Source: Xanthobacteraceae bacterium
GTDB taxonomy: Bacteria; Pseudomonadota; Alphaproteobacteria; Rhizobiales; Xanthobacteraceae
Direction: 5' to 3'
DNA: 64,000 nt
Assembly: GCA_019746355.1 (NCBI GenBank)
Contig: JAIESC010000001.1
Coordinates: 1-64,000, forward strand
The notes below the pieces were generated by a model, which searched no databases, was not told the DNA's origin, and was given only the letters and a program-made list of their open reading frames with translations. Within the stretch, counting starts at the first letter, position 1; every line of letters begins with the position of its first letter. Of the stretch, positions 1 to 8,627 are shown in pieces. Position numbers and translations under genes: made by a program.

Positions 1-942
1 GTGGTGCAGTCGCTGGAGCGCATGAAGCTGCTCACGATCCTCACCACCGCCGACATCCGCGCGGTCGGCCCCGGCGTCTGGAACGGCTGGAAGGCGCAGC
101 TCCTGCGCACGCTCTACTACGAGACCGAGCCGGTGCTGACCGGCGGCTTCTCGGAGGTCAACCGCGCCCAGCGCGTGGCGATGGCGCAGGCAGAGCTCAA
201 GGCCGAGCTGAAGGACTGGCCGGCGGAGCGCATCGAGGCCTATTTCGCGCGGCACTATCCGGCCTACTGGCTCAAGGTCGACCTGCCGCACCGCGTCGCG
301 CATGCGCGCTTCGTTTACGCCGCCGAAAGCGCCAACAAGACGATGGCGACGACCTTCGCGCTCGACGCCTCGCGCGGCGTCACCGAGGTCACCGTGCTTG
401 CGCCCGATCATCCCTGGCTGCTGTCGACGCTCGCCGGCGCATGCGCGGCGACCGGTGCCAACATCGTCGATGCGCAGATCTTCACCACCACCGACGGCCG
501 CGTGCTCGACACCATCGCCGTCTCGCGTGAGTTCGAGCAGGACGAGGACGAGACGCGGCGTGGCGCCCGGATCGCCGACACCATCGAGAAGGCGCTGGGC
601 GGCACGCTGAAGCTGCCCGAGGTGGTGGCACGCAAGTTTGCGACCAAGGGCCGGTTCAAGGCGTTTGCCATCGAGCCGGAGGTCACGATCAACAACCAGT
701 GGTCCAACCGCTACACCGTGATCGAGGTGGTCGGCCTCGACCGGCCGGGCCTGCTCTACGAGCTCACGGCGACGCTGTCGAAGCTCAGCCTCAACATCAC
801 CTCGGCGCATGTGGCGACGTTCGGCGAGCGCGTGGTGGACGTGTTCTACGTGACCGATCTGCTCGGCGCGAAGATCGCCTCGCCGACGCGCGAGATGGCG
901 ATCAAGCGCTCGCTGCTGCAGCTGTTTGCGCCGGCGGGATAG
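1..942 (+). CDS. glnD: GlnD C-terminal part, PII uridylyltransferase/uridylyl-removing enzyme (partial)
   Basis: This is the 3' end of a gene that begins before the window; 313 codons are visible and the stop is TAG at 940-942. The protein would sense glutamine and uridylylate or deuridylylate PII proteins (GlnB/GlnK), setting nitrogen status. The visible part holds the end of the HD region (about residues 1-110, including the conserved stretch VWNGWKAQLLRTLYYE) and two ACT glutamine-sensing domains (about 128-205 with VLAPDHPWLLSTLAGA, and 240-312 with EVVGLDRPGLLYELT). The nucleotidyltransferase domain lies upstream of the window. The GTG at position 1 is not taken as a start. Family assignment is firm from the ACT pair and the preceding sequence. 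Confidence 0.93.
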   Translation: MVQSLERMKLLTILTTADIRAVGPGVWNGWKAQLLRTLYYETEPVLTGGFSEVNRAQRVAMAQAELKAELKDWPAERIEAYFARHYPAYWLKVDLPHRVAHARFVYAAESANKTMATTFALDASRGVTEVTVLAPDHPWLLSTLAGACAATGANIVDAQIFTTTDGRVLDTIAVSREFEQDEDETRRGARIADTIEKALGGTLKLPEVVARKFATKGRFKAFAIEPEVTINNQWSNRYTVIEVVGLDRPGLLYELTATLSKLSLNITSAHVATFGERVVDVFYVTDLLGAKIASPTREMAIKRSLLQLFAPAG

Positions 943-946
943 CTAG

Positions 947-1570
947 CTATCCGTCGTGCCGAAACCGGCTGAACTGAAATCTCTGGATGGCGCCCCAGGG
1001 CGTGCTGTGCTCGTGCTTGCGGCTCTCCGCAAGCCTGAAGGAACTGCCGAGCACCTCGCCAATGGTCGTATGGTCGTGGCGAACAATCGGCAGCCCGCTG
1101 CAACGCTCCGGCCCATCCAGCGCAAAGGTGCCGATGATGACATGCCCGCCCGGGCGCACCGCCTTCCGCACGCATTCGGCGTAGGCCAGGCGATCCTGCG
1201 ATTCGGTCAAAAAATGAAACGCCGCGCGGTCGTGCCAGATATCGAAGCTGCCGGCCGGTTGCCATTTCGTGACGTCGGCGACGACCCAATTCACCTCTTC
1301 GGCACGTGCGCCGAGCCTTGCCCGCGACGTGGCGAGCGCCTTGTCCGACAGGTCGAGCACGGTGATCGCCCGATAGCCCGCGTCAAGCAGCGCGTCGGCC
1401 AGCCGCGACGCGCCGCCGCCGATGTCGATGATCGATGCCGCGGCGCCCGCGCCGGTCGCCCGGATCAGATCAAGCGAAATCTCCGGCGTTTCCTGAAACC
1501 AGCTGACGTCGCGTTCGCCCTTGGTCTGATAGACGTTCTCCCAATGGGCCTGCCGGTCAAGCGTGCTCAC
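947..1570 (-). CDS. Class I SAM-dependent methyltransferase
   Basis: About 207 residues. The SAM-binding motif I is visible as SIIDIGGGASRLADALL, followed by ITVLDLSDKAL (acidic residue after strand 2) and a motif at WVVADVTKW. A conserved tail LGSSFRLAE..EHSTPWGAIQRFQFSRF resembles small thiopurine/tellurite-type methyltransferases of proteobacteria; the substrate cannot be read from the sequence. A GTG start at 1570 is chosen because GAGG lies about 8 nt upstream; a longer frame to 1669 exists but would run into the divergent gene. It is convergent with glnD with a 4-nt gap and divergent from the phosphorylase-like gene. Confidence 0.8.
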   Translation of the reverse strand: MSTLDRQAHWENVYQTKGERDVSWFQETPEISLDLIRATGAGAAASIIDIGGGASRLADALLDAGYRAITVLDLSDKALATSRARLGARAEEVNWVVADVTKWQPAGSFDIWHDRAAFHFLTESQDRLAYAECVRKAVRPGGHVIIGTFALDGPERCSGLPIVRHDHTTIGEVLGSSFRLAESRKHEHSTPWGAIQRFQFSRFRHDG

Positions 1571-1653
1571 GGCTATACCTCGTCGCGGTTTGAGCGCATT
1601 CTTTGCACCCAATCTGGGGAAACTTGAGACGTTACGCAACGGATCATCAGAAA

Positions 1654-2433
1654 GTGTCTTCACCGCCAATCCTCGACAACAAGGACACTGACGCGCCGTC
1701 GGTGTTCGAGCCGGCTGCGCTGCTGCGCGAGGCCCGCCGCCAGAAAGGCCTGCCCGCGGACGACGTGCCGCGGATCTGCATCCTCGACCCCGATGGCGAT
1801 ATCGTGCGCCGCCTGAAGCGAACTGGCCAAGCGACCCGCGTCGAAGCCTGGCCCTGCTATCACACCGAGCTCTTCAGCTTCCCGCTCGGAGGCCGGCCCA
1901 CCGGCATCATCGGATGCGCGGTGGGCGCGCCATTCGCGGTTCTGCTCGCGGAAGAACTATTTGCCTCCGGCTGCCAGATGCTGATCAGCCTGACCTCGGC
2001 CGGACAAATCCTGCCGGCCGGCCGCCCGCCCTACTTTGTCGTCATCGACCGGGCGCTGCGGGACGAAGGCACGAGCTATCACTACGCCGCGCCCGACGTC
2101 TTTGCCGAGGCGGACCCGGGGCTCGTCGCAGCGGCGGTCGATGCCGTGAAGCACACCGGCCTGCGCGTGCACGTCGGGCCAAGCTGGACGACCGATGCGC
2201 CGTTCCGCGAGACGGCAGCAGCCGTTGCCGCGGCGCGCGAAAAGGGCGTGCTGGCGGTGGAAATGGAGGCCGCCGCCCTCTTCAGCTTCGCGCGGAAAAG
2301 GCAGAAGCCCGTGCTGTGCCTCGCGCATGTGACCAACACGATGGGGCTGGCTGAAATCGATTTCGAGAAAGGCGAGGCGGACGGCACGTCGGATGCACTA
2401 CGCCTTCTCGAAGCGCTCACAATGAGCTTGTAA
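1654..2433 (+). CDS. Nucleoside phosphorylase family protein (PNP/UDP superfamily)
   Basis: About 259 residues with the purine/uridine phosphorylase layout: a nucleotide-binding GIIGCAVGAPFAVLLAEELFASG, the middle strand MLISLTSAGQI and the C-terminal catalytic-site stretch LAVEMEAAALFSFA, which carries the Glu pair that contacts the nucleoside ribose in this superfamily. It probably cleaves a nucleoside with phosphate in purine or pyrimidine salvage; the base is not determined. The start is uncertain: GTG at 1654 or an in-frame TTG at 1603, neither with a good ribosome site. The gene is divergent from the methyltransferase and ends just before a strong hairpin. Confidence 0.7.
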   Translation: MSSPPILDNKDTDAPSVFEPAALLREARRQKGLPADDVPRICILDPDGDIVRRLKRTGQATRVEAWPCYHTELFSFPLGGRPTGIIGCAVGAPFAVLLAEELFASGCQMLISLTSAGQILPAGRPPYFVVIDRALRDEGTSYHYAAPDVFAEADPGLVAAAVDAVKHTGLRVHVGPSWTTDAPFRETAAAVAAAREKGVLAVEMEAAALFSFARKRQKPVLCLAHVTNTMGLAEIDFEKGEADGTSDALRLLEALTMSL

Positions 2434-2437
2434 ACGC

Positions 2438-2467
2438 GCTGCGGCACCGGAATCCCGGTGCCGCAGC
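2438..2467. terminator. Hairpin between convergent genes
   Basis: A perfect 13-bp stem (left arm 2438-2450, right arm 2455-2467, loop 2451-2454) lies between the stop of the phosphorylase-like gene and the stop of the convergent DUF1236 gene. It has no long T tract on either side, so it may act as a bidirectional terminator or transcript 3' end rather than a classic rho-independent site. Confidence 0.6.
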
Positions 2468-2497
2468 GATGGCTTTAGACGCAGGTGCGGGGTTTGG

Positions 2498-3661
2498 TTA
2501 CCTGATCACCTCGATCACCCGGTGCTCGTCCGGATCGACGACGACCACCTCCTCGTCGCGAACCACGTAGCGGTAGCGGCGGATCTCAGGCACCTCGCTC
2601 ACGACCCGCTCGGGAAACTCGCAGACCTTCGCGGTGCTCGGCAGCGGAATACCGATGAAGAAGTCGATCCGCTGCTCGTAGCGGCAGGCCGGCTCCTGCA
2701 CCACGGTGGTGCGGATCACCCGCCGCTCCTCCGGACTCAGCCGGATGCGAGCGCCGGCGTCCGCAGCGCCGGTCGTGCTGCGTGACGAGCGCGAAGCCAC
2801 GGCGCCGCCGCCGGAGCGCTCGATCGTCGTGACGATCCGGCGGGTGCGCGGCTCGACGATAACGATCTCGTCTTCCACCAGCACGAACTGATAGCCGCGG
2901 AAGCGCGGATAGATCGCGACGACATCCGACGGCACGGCATAGAGCCGGACCGCGCTCGGAATGGTCGCGCCGACCGACACCGAAACGCTCGAGCGGGAAA
3001 CCGACCGCACGTTCATGCTGTCGATGCGCGCCGCGAACCGCTGGCTCACCCGCTGGCGCTGCTCGCCGGACAGCGATACCTCGCCTCGCTCGCTTCGCCC
3101 GGTGCTGGCCGAACGGTCGGTCCGATCAGTTCGGTCGCTCGCCGCGCGGTCGCGCTCGGTGCGGCCGGTGTCGCTCGAGCGGCGGCTTTCGGTGGCGTCC
3201 CGGTCACGGCGCGAAGCCCGATCGCTTGCACGATCCTGCCGCCGCTCACTTGCGCTGCGGTCGCGATCGCTGTCGCGCGATCGTGACGATTCGCGGCTGC
3301 TCGGCCGGTCGCGGTCGGCGCCCGCGGCATCGCGCGGCGCGCGGTCGCGGCTGCGATCCGCGCGGTCCGAAGCTCCGTCCCGAGCATCGCCGGCGGCGCG
3401 ACCGGACTCCGCCGGACGTTGCGCGCTGTCTCGTCCCGCATTCTCTGCGCCGGCCGCACCGCGGTCGCCGGACGGCGATCGTTGGTTGCTCTGCGCTCGC
3501 TGCGGCGCGCGCTGCGTGTCTCCCGGCTGCGCCGCCGGGCGAGACTCTTCGGATCGTGGCTGGGCGCTCGCGCCGCCGCGCTCCTGCCGGTCGGATTGTG
3601 CGTGGACCGCCCCGAGGCCGATCACAAGAACAGCGGCGGTACTCAGCAACAGTCTCTTCAT
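2498..3661 (-). CDS. Secreted DUF1236-domain protein with Arg/Ser/Asp-rich low-complexity region
   Basis: About 387 residues. A signal peptide (MKRLLLSTAAVLVIGLGAVHAQ) is followed by about 170 residues of strongly biased sequence rich in R, S, D and A. The C-terminal half has two tandem copies of the DUF1236 motif: IPSAVRLYAVPSDVVAIYPRFRGYQFV..EIVIVEP, and then IPLPSTAKVCEFPERVVSEVPEIRRYRYV..EVVVVDP. DUF1236 proteins are common in Bradyrhizobium relatives and have no known function; an envelope or periplasmic location is inferred. The ATG at 3661 is preferred over a GTG three codons upstream because GGAG sits 8 nt before it. Confidence 0.8.
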   Translation of the reverse strand: MKRLLLSTAAVLVIGLGAVHAQSDRQERGGASAQPRSEESRPAAQPGDTQRAPQRAQSNQRSPSGDRGAAGAENAGRDSAQRPAESGRAAGDARDGASDRADRSRDRAPRDAAGADRDRPSSRESSRSRDSDRDRSASERRQDRASDRASRRDRDATESRRSSDTGRTERDRAASDRTDRTDRSASTGRSERGEVSLSGEQRQRVSQRFAARIDSMNVRSVSRSSVSVSVGATIPSAVRLYAVPSDVVAIYPRFRGYQFVLVEDEIVIVEPRTRRIVTTIERSGGGAVASRSSRSTTGAADAGARIRLSPEERRVIRTTVVQEPACRYEQRIDFFIGIPLPSTAKVCEFPERVVSEVPEIRRYRYVVRDEEVVVVDPDEHRVIEVIR

Positions 3662-3877
3662 CGGTTCCACTCCGTAAGGTTGTCAAACGAACCGTTCCCC
3701 GGTTCGCTCCCTTGCGGGAAACCGTCTGCGACCGCTTCCGTTCCTGACGGTTCCGGCGCGGATTCTGCGAAAACGAAACCGGCGCCCGAATGCCGAAGCA
3801 TCGAACGCCGGTTTTGCAGATCACACCCGCCCGCGCGGTGCGCGGACGGAAAGAACGGCAGATCAAAGAGGGCTAAA

Positions 3878-4102
3878 TCAAGCCTTCTTTTTCTTCTTGC
3901 CGCCCTTCTTGGCAACCTTCTTCTTGGCCGGTGCAGCGGGCTTCGCGCTCGCCGCATACGGATTGAAGGCAGCCTGCATGAACTTGGCGTGGTTTTGCTG
4001 AGCCGCGACCGCCGGGTCTGGCTTCTTGCCAGCGGCGTTGGTCGTGGTGGTCGAGAACGTAGCAGCCAGAACGACTGCTGCGAGTAGTGCAGCCTTACGC
4101 AT
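3878..4102 (-). CDS. Small secreted lysine-rich protein
   Basis: 74 residues: an N-terminal signal sequence (MRKAALLAAVVLAATFSTTTTNAA), a short middle region (QQNHAKFMQAAFNPYA) and a tail of Ala/Pro then Lys (KKKVAKKGGKKKKKA). The family is not recognised. The tail suggests binding to a polyanion such as nucleic acid or cell-envelope polymer, but that is inference. It stands alone between the DUF1236 gene and the penicillin-binding protein gene. Confidence 0.6.
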   Translation of the reverse strand: MRKAALLAAVVLAATFSTTTTNAAGKKPDPAVAAQQNHAKFMQAAFNPYAASAKPAAPAKKKVAKKGGKKKKKA

Positions 4103-4343
4103 GAGATTCCCCAGGCTTTAGCATCCACCGGATCCCCCGGTACGCCGGATATGATGCACAAAAAGTGCTCGCTTGGAAGTAGTCCGAGCCCCAATCTCAA
4201 CATGCGGCCATGCCCGCAAACCCGCATCGCGCCTGGAGTTGCGGGCCGTGGCCCGAGGCCGCTTAACCCCCCCTTAAAGTGCGCCCGATACGTTCCAGCA
4301 GGCCGTATTCAAAGGCGGCGGGGGCAGTTTCGCGGGACGCAAC

Positions 4344-6470
4344 ATGGCTGGGCCGAAGGGCAAGGAACGCCGGGAGCCCGTCTTCGACTCAGGTCCCGAG
4401 TCGAAGCCTGAGCCCGAAGAAGCGGCGTCTCGCCGCACCCAGGCCGATGACGGCGAGCGCCCGGCATCTCGCACCCGCAGCAAATCCAAACGCAAAACGA
4501 GCAAATCAAAAGGCAAGCGCCGCGGCAGCGGCCGCAGCTTTCGGTCGGTGATCGGACGCACCTGCTACTGGGGCGCGGTCGCGGGACTCTGGCTCCTGAT
4601 CGCCGGGATCGGCGGGGTGATCTGGGTCGGCGCGCATCTGCCGCCGATCCAATCGCTGGAGATTCCCAAGCGTCCACCGACCATCAAGATCGTCGATCAG
4701 CAGGGCCACCTGCTCGCCACGCGCGGCAACATGGGCGGCTCCGCCGTGCCGCTGAAGAGCCTGCCGAAGCACGTGCCGCAGGCCTTCATCGCCATCGAAG
4801 ACCGCCGCTTCTATTCGCACTACGGCATCGATCCGATCGGCATCGCCCGCGCGTTCGCCGCCAACGTGCTGCGCCGCGGCGTGGCGCAAGGCGGCTCGAC
4901 GTTGACCCAGCAGCTCGCCAAGAACCTGTTTCTCACCCAGGAGCGCACGCTCACCCGCAAGGTGCAGGAGGTGGCGCTGGCGCTGTGGCTCGAGCACAAG
5001 TTCAGCAAGGCACAAATTCTCGACATGTATCTCAACCGCGTCTATTTCGGCGCGGGCGCCTATGGCATCGAGGCCGCCGCCAGCCGCTACTTCAACAAGC
5101 CGGCGCAGAAGCTCACGGTCGCCGAAGCCGCGATGCTCGCAGGGCTCGTTCGCTCGCCATCGCGGCTTGCGCCGAGCCGCAACCCGCACGGCGCCGAGAA
5201 GCGCGCCCAGCTCGTGCTCGCGGCGATGGTGGACATGAAGTTCATCAGCGACGACGCGGCCAAGCTCGCGCTGATCGAGCCCGGGCACGCCGAGAAGCAG
5301 CCGGGCACGGGATCGATCGGTTACGCCGCCGACTGGATCACGGACACGATCGACGACCTGGTCGGCCGCGTTGAGCAGGACATCGTGGTCGAGGCGTCGA
5401 TCGATCCGGCGCTGCAGGCCGCGGCCGAGAGCGCGCTGGTCGAGGAAATCCAAAAGCACGGCCAGAAGGCCGGCGTCGGCCAGGGCGCGCTGGTGGCGAT
5501 GGCGCCGGATGGCGCGGTGCTGGCGCTGGTCGGCGGCAAGAACTATGCCGAAAGCCAGTTCAACCGCGCGGTCGCGGCGAAACGCCAGCCGGGCTCGGCG
5601 TTCAAGCCGTTCGTCTATCTCACCGCGCTCGAGCGCGGGCTCACGCCCGACACCGTGCGCGAGGACAAGCCGATCGCGGTCAAGGGCTGGCGGCCGGAGA
5701 ACTACACGCACGAGTATTTCGGCGCGGTGACGCTCAGCAAGGCGCTGGCGATGTCGCTCAACACCGTGTCGGTGCGGCTGACGATGGAGGTCGGCGCCAC
5801 GTCGGTGGTGCGGACCGCGCACCGGCTCGGCATCTCCTCCAAGCTCGAGCCGAACGCCTCGATCTCGCTCGGCACGTCCGAGGTTTCGGTGCTGGAGCTC
5901 GTTGGCGCCTATGCGCCGTTCGCCAACGGCGGCGTGGCGGTGACGCCGCATATCGTCAAGCGCGTGAAGACCGTGGGCGGCCGGCTGCTGTACGAACGCA
6001 AGCCCGACCGGCTCGGCCGGATCGTCGAGCCCGGCATCGTCGCGATGATGAATGCGATGCTGCAGGAGACGCTCCTCTCCGGCACCGCGCGCAAGGCCGA
6101 GCTGCCAGGCTGGCCCGCAGCCGGCAAGACCGGCACGTCGCAGGATTTCCGCGACGCCTGGTTCATCGGCTACACCGGGCACCTTGTCGCCGGCGTGTGG
6201 CTCGGCAACGACGACTCATCGCCGACCAAAAAGACCACCGGCGGCGGCCTGCCGGTCGACGTCTGGAGCCGGTTCATGCGGGCCGCCCATCAGGGCGTGC
6301 CGGTCGCGGCCTTGCCCGGCGCGGGAAGCGGCTTCATGACCGCGGGCTTCGTGCCGCCGGCGCGCGTGCAGCCGGTGCCGGCGTCGCCGGCCGAGGCCCA
6401 GGTCCGCCCGGTCTCGGAGGGCGGCATCGACACTTGGCTGATCGACCGGCTGTTTGGCCGGCGTCAGTGA
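4344..6470 (+). CDS. Class A penicillin-binding protein (PBP1A-like transglycosylase/transpeptidase)
   Basis: 708 residues, bifunctional peptidoglycan synthase. The cytoplasmic N-terminus (1-70) is basic; one membrane helix lies at about 75-97. The GT51 glycosyltransferase motifs EDRRF (152-156) and GGSTLTQQLAKN (183-194) are intact. The transpeptidase has the serine motif SAFK (418-421), SLN (471-473) and KTGT (595-598), so all three active-site motifs are present. The product polymerises lipid II and cross-links stem peptides in the periplasm. The gene overlaps the convergent MFS gene by 7 nt at its 3' end. Confidence 0.93.
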   Translation: MAGPKGKERREPVFDSGPESKPEPEEAASRRTQADDGERPASRTRSKSKRKTSKSKGKRRGSGRSFRSVIGRTCYWGAVAGLWLLIAGIGGVIWVGAHLPPIQSLEIPKRPPTIKIVDQQGHLLATRGNMGGSAVPLKSLPKHVPQAFIAIEDRRFYSHYGIDPIGIARAFAANVLRRGVAQGGSTLTQQLAKNLFLTQERTLTRKVQEVALALWLEHKFSKAQILDMYLNRVYFGAGAYGIEAAASRYFNKPAQKLTVAEAAMLAGLVRSPSRLAPSRNPHGAEKRAQLVLAAMVDMKFISDDAAKLALIEPGHAEKQPGTGSIGYAADWITDTIDDLVGRVEQDIVVEASIDPALQAAAESALVEEIQKHGQKAGVGQGALVAMAPDGAVLALVGGKNYAESQFNRAVAAKRQPGSAFKPFVYLTALERGLTPDTVREDKPIAVKGWRPENYTHEYFGAVTLSKALAMSLNTVSVRLTMEVGATSVVRTAHRLGISSKLEPNASISLGTSEVSVLELVGAYAPFANGGVAVTPHIVKRVKTVGGRLLYERKPDRLGRIVEPGIVAMMNAMLQETLLSGTARKAELPGWPAAGKTGTSQDFRDAWFIGYTGHLVAGVWLGNDDSSPTKKTTGGGLPVDVWSRFMRAAHQGVPVAALPGAGSGFMTAGFVPPARVQPVPASPAEAQVRPVSEGGIDTWLIDRLFGRRQ

Positions 6471-7660
6471 TGCGTGTAGGAACGCACGCCGCGGCTGAAC
6501 CACCACAGCAGCAGTGAAATTCCGCCGGCGATCAGGATCGCGACCGCCAGCGGCCATGCGCTCGCGCCGAGCGCGTGGCCGACGACCGCACCCACCATCG
6601 CCGACAGGGTCTGGCTGCTGAAGCCGACCAGCGAGGACGCCGCACCGGCACGGTCCGGAAACGGCAGCAGCGCGCCGGCCTGCGCCTGCGGCAGGCTCAT
6701 GCCCATGCCGAACACGTAGAGACACATTGCGGCGATCAGGCCTTCGGCGCGGTGCGGGCCGAAGGCGAGCAGCAGCACCATGATCAGCCCGCTCAGCGCC
6801 ATCGCCGCGCTGCCGATGCCCATGATGCGGCCGCTGCCCCAGGACATGACAAAGCGTGCAGCGACCGCCGTCCCGGCAAGATAGCCGCACGAGGACACGG
6901 CGAAGCTGATACCAAACGCCATCGCCGAGAAGCCGTAGATGTCCTGCAGGATGAAAGCGGAGGCGGAGATCCAGGCGAACAGTCCGCTCAGGCAGCATGC
7001 GACGATGCCGAGATGGGCGACAAACGACGGATTTCCCAGAAACCAGCGATACGACCGCAGCGTGGAAGAAACCGACACCGGCTCCGGCGCGCGCTGACGC
7101 AACGTCTCCGGCAGCAAAAACCAGATCATGACGAAGCCCGCGGCGCCAAAGCCGAGCAACGCGATGAAATTCGAGCGCCAGCCGAACGCGGTCTCGAACA
7201 CGCCGCCCAGGAGCGGCGCGACCAGCGGCGCGAGCGCCATGATCGCCGCCATCCGCGACATCTCGCGGCCGACGCGCGAGCCCTCGAACATGTCGCGCAC
7301 CACCGCACGGGCGAGCACGATGGCACCGGATGCGCCGACCGCCTGCAGCAAGCGCGCTGCGATCAGAGTCTCGATGGAAAACGCCAGCGCGCAGGCAAGC
7401 GAGGCGACGAGATAGAGCCCGAGTGCCGTGAGCAGCACCGGTCGGCGGCCGTGACGGTCGGACAGCGGACCGTACACCACCTGCGCGCAGGCGTAGCCCA
7501 CGAGATAGAACGAGATCGTCAGCTGCACCTGCGCGGCCGGCGCGCCAAGAAGCCGGCCGATCGACGGTAGCGAGGCGAGATACATGTCAACTGACAGCGG
7601 GCCCAGGCCCGTCAACAAGGCGAGCAGCACGGTCAGCGCGAACGAGCCGGGGCTGAGCAT
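6464..7660 (-). CDS. Bcr/CflA-type MFS multidrug exporter
   Basis: 398 residues with 12 hydrophobic segments. Signature A of drug:H+ antiporters appears as YGPLSDRHGRRPVLL after helix 2, and the N-terminal LGPLSVDMYLASLPSIG is typical of the Bcr/CflA group (bicyclomycin, chloramphenicol and sulfonamide export in known members). An inner-membrane exporter is inferred; the substrate is unknown. It lies 11 nt downstream of the zinc hydrolase gene and is probably co-transcribed with it. Confidence 0.85.
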   Translation of the reverse strand: MLSPGSFALTVLLALLTGLGPLSVDMYLASLPSIGRLLGAPAAQVQLTISFYLVGYACAQVVYGPLSDRHGRRPVLLTALGLYLVASLACALAFSIETLIAARLLQAVGASGAIVLARAVVRDMFEGSRVGREMSRMAAIMALAPLVAPLLGGVFETAFGWRSNFIALLGFGAAGFVMIWFLLPETLRQRAPEPVSVSSTLRSYRWFLGNPSFVAHLGIVACCLSGLFAWISASAFILQDIYGFSAMAFGISFAVSSCGYLAGTAVAARFVMSWGSGRIMGIGSAAMALSGLIMVLLLAFGPHRAEGLIAAMCLYVFGMGMSLPQAQAGALLPFPDRAGAASSLVGFSSQTLSAMVGAVVGHALGASAWPLAVAILIAGGISLLLWWFSRGVRSYTHH

Positions 7661-7671
7661 TGCGGGGATGA

Positions 7672-8454
7672 TCAGCGCGCTGCGGCCTGCGGCTCGTCAA
7701 CGACGGGCATGCCATAGCGGTGCAGGTCGGTGCCGTGCGCGTCGAGCCAGGCCTTGGCGCGCTCGGCGTCGGCACAGATGCGCTTCACCAGCCGCCAGAA
7801 GCGCGGCGAGTGGTTCATCTCGATGAGATGCGCCACCTCGTGGACGGCGAGATAGTCGAGCACGAACGGCGGCGCGAGAATGAGCCGCCACGAATAGGAC
7901 AGCACGCCGGTGGTCGAGCATGAGCCCCAGCGGCTCGACTGATCGCGCACCGAGATGCGCTTGATCGCGACCCCGAACTGCTCGGCGGCGCGGCGGCTCG
8001 CCGCGTCGAGATCGCGCAGCGCCTCGCGGCGCAGATAGTCATTGACCCGCCGCCCGACATGCGGCGCTTCGCCGGCAACGCAAAGGCGCGGCCCGCCCTC
8101 GCCCGAGGCCTCGACCCAGACCGTGCCGCGCACCCCGGGCCGGTGCATAATGCGGTGGCCGACGCCGCGCAGCGGCACGATCGTGCCGTCGGCGAACGGC
8201 ACCGCCTGCGGCAGCCGGTCGAGCCGCGCCGCGATCCAGCCGCCGTGCTTCTGCGCGAACTCCTTGGCCTCGCGCAGGCTGCCGCGCGGCGGCATGGTGA
8301 GGATCACCTCGCGGGTGGCGGCATGGATGCGCAGCGTGTAGCGCCGCGCCTGGCGGTGCCGCCGCACCCGCACCGGAAACGCCGTGCGGTCGAACACGAC
8401 CTGGAAGGTCTGCGGTTCGCTCGGACGGCGATAGAACAAGGCACGCAGCGGCAT
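7672..8454 (-). CDS. YgjP/SprT-like metal-dependent hydrolase
   Basis: 260 residues from ATG 8454. The N-terminal half is the usual RRHRQARRYTLRIHAATREVILTMPPRGS region of the YgjP (M48-like, formerly DUF45) family. The zinc motif HEVAH lies in YLAVHEVAHLIEMNHSPRFW, together with the upstream SSRWGSCSTTGVLSYSWRLI signature. Family members are uncharacterised metallohydrolases; the neighbourhood gives no substrate. The reading frame stays open upstream into a repeat element (to 8808), but those residues look untranslated. Confidence 0.82.
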   Translation of the reverse strand: MPLRALFYRRPSEPQTFQVVFDRTAFPVRVRRHRQARRYTLRIHAATREVILTMPPRGSLREAKEFAQKHGGWIAARLDRLPQAVPFADGTIVPLRGVGHRIMHRPGVRGTVWVEASGEGGPRLCVAGEAPHVGRRVNDYLRREALRDLDAASRRAAEQFGVAIKRISVRDQSSRWGSCSTTGVLSYSWRLILAPPFVLDYLAVHEVAHLIEMNHSPRFWRLVKRICADAERAKAWLDAHGTDLHRYGMPVVDEPQAAAR

Positions 8455-8506
8455 CGGCGGACCACCCCGAATCCAGGAGGCCGAGGATAGCAGATCGCGG
8501 GCTCCA

Positions 8507-8615
8507 CCGTCATTCCGGGGCGGCCCGAAGGGCCGAACCCGGAATCCAGTTTCGCAGAGGATTTCTCCTGAACTGGATTCCGGGCCCGCCGCTTCGCAGC
8601 GTCCCGGAATGACGG
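8507..8615. repeat. Long palindromic intergenic repeat, family A copy 1
   Basis: The ends are CCGTCATTCCGGGGCG and its near-complement GTCCCGGAATGACGG, with an inner inverted pair CCCGGAATCCAG / CTGGATTCCGGG. Copies with the same ends and inner pair lie at 14782-14909 and 49159-49300, which defines a dispersed palindromic family. It sits between phaZ and the hydrolase gene, where its transcript could fold into a long stem. Confidence 0.85.
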
Positions 8616-8627
8616 CGGAGAGCTCGG

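Noticed and set aside
3226..3866. Long overlapping frames on both strands across the DUF1236 gene
   Set aside because: They are shadows of the R/S/D-rich low-complexity coding sequence and have no ribosome sites or recognisable domains.
4506..6182. A 558-codon frame antisense to the penicillin-binding protein gene
   Set aside because: It mirrors the high-GC3 sense gene; composition is R/H/A-rich with no motif.
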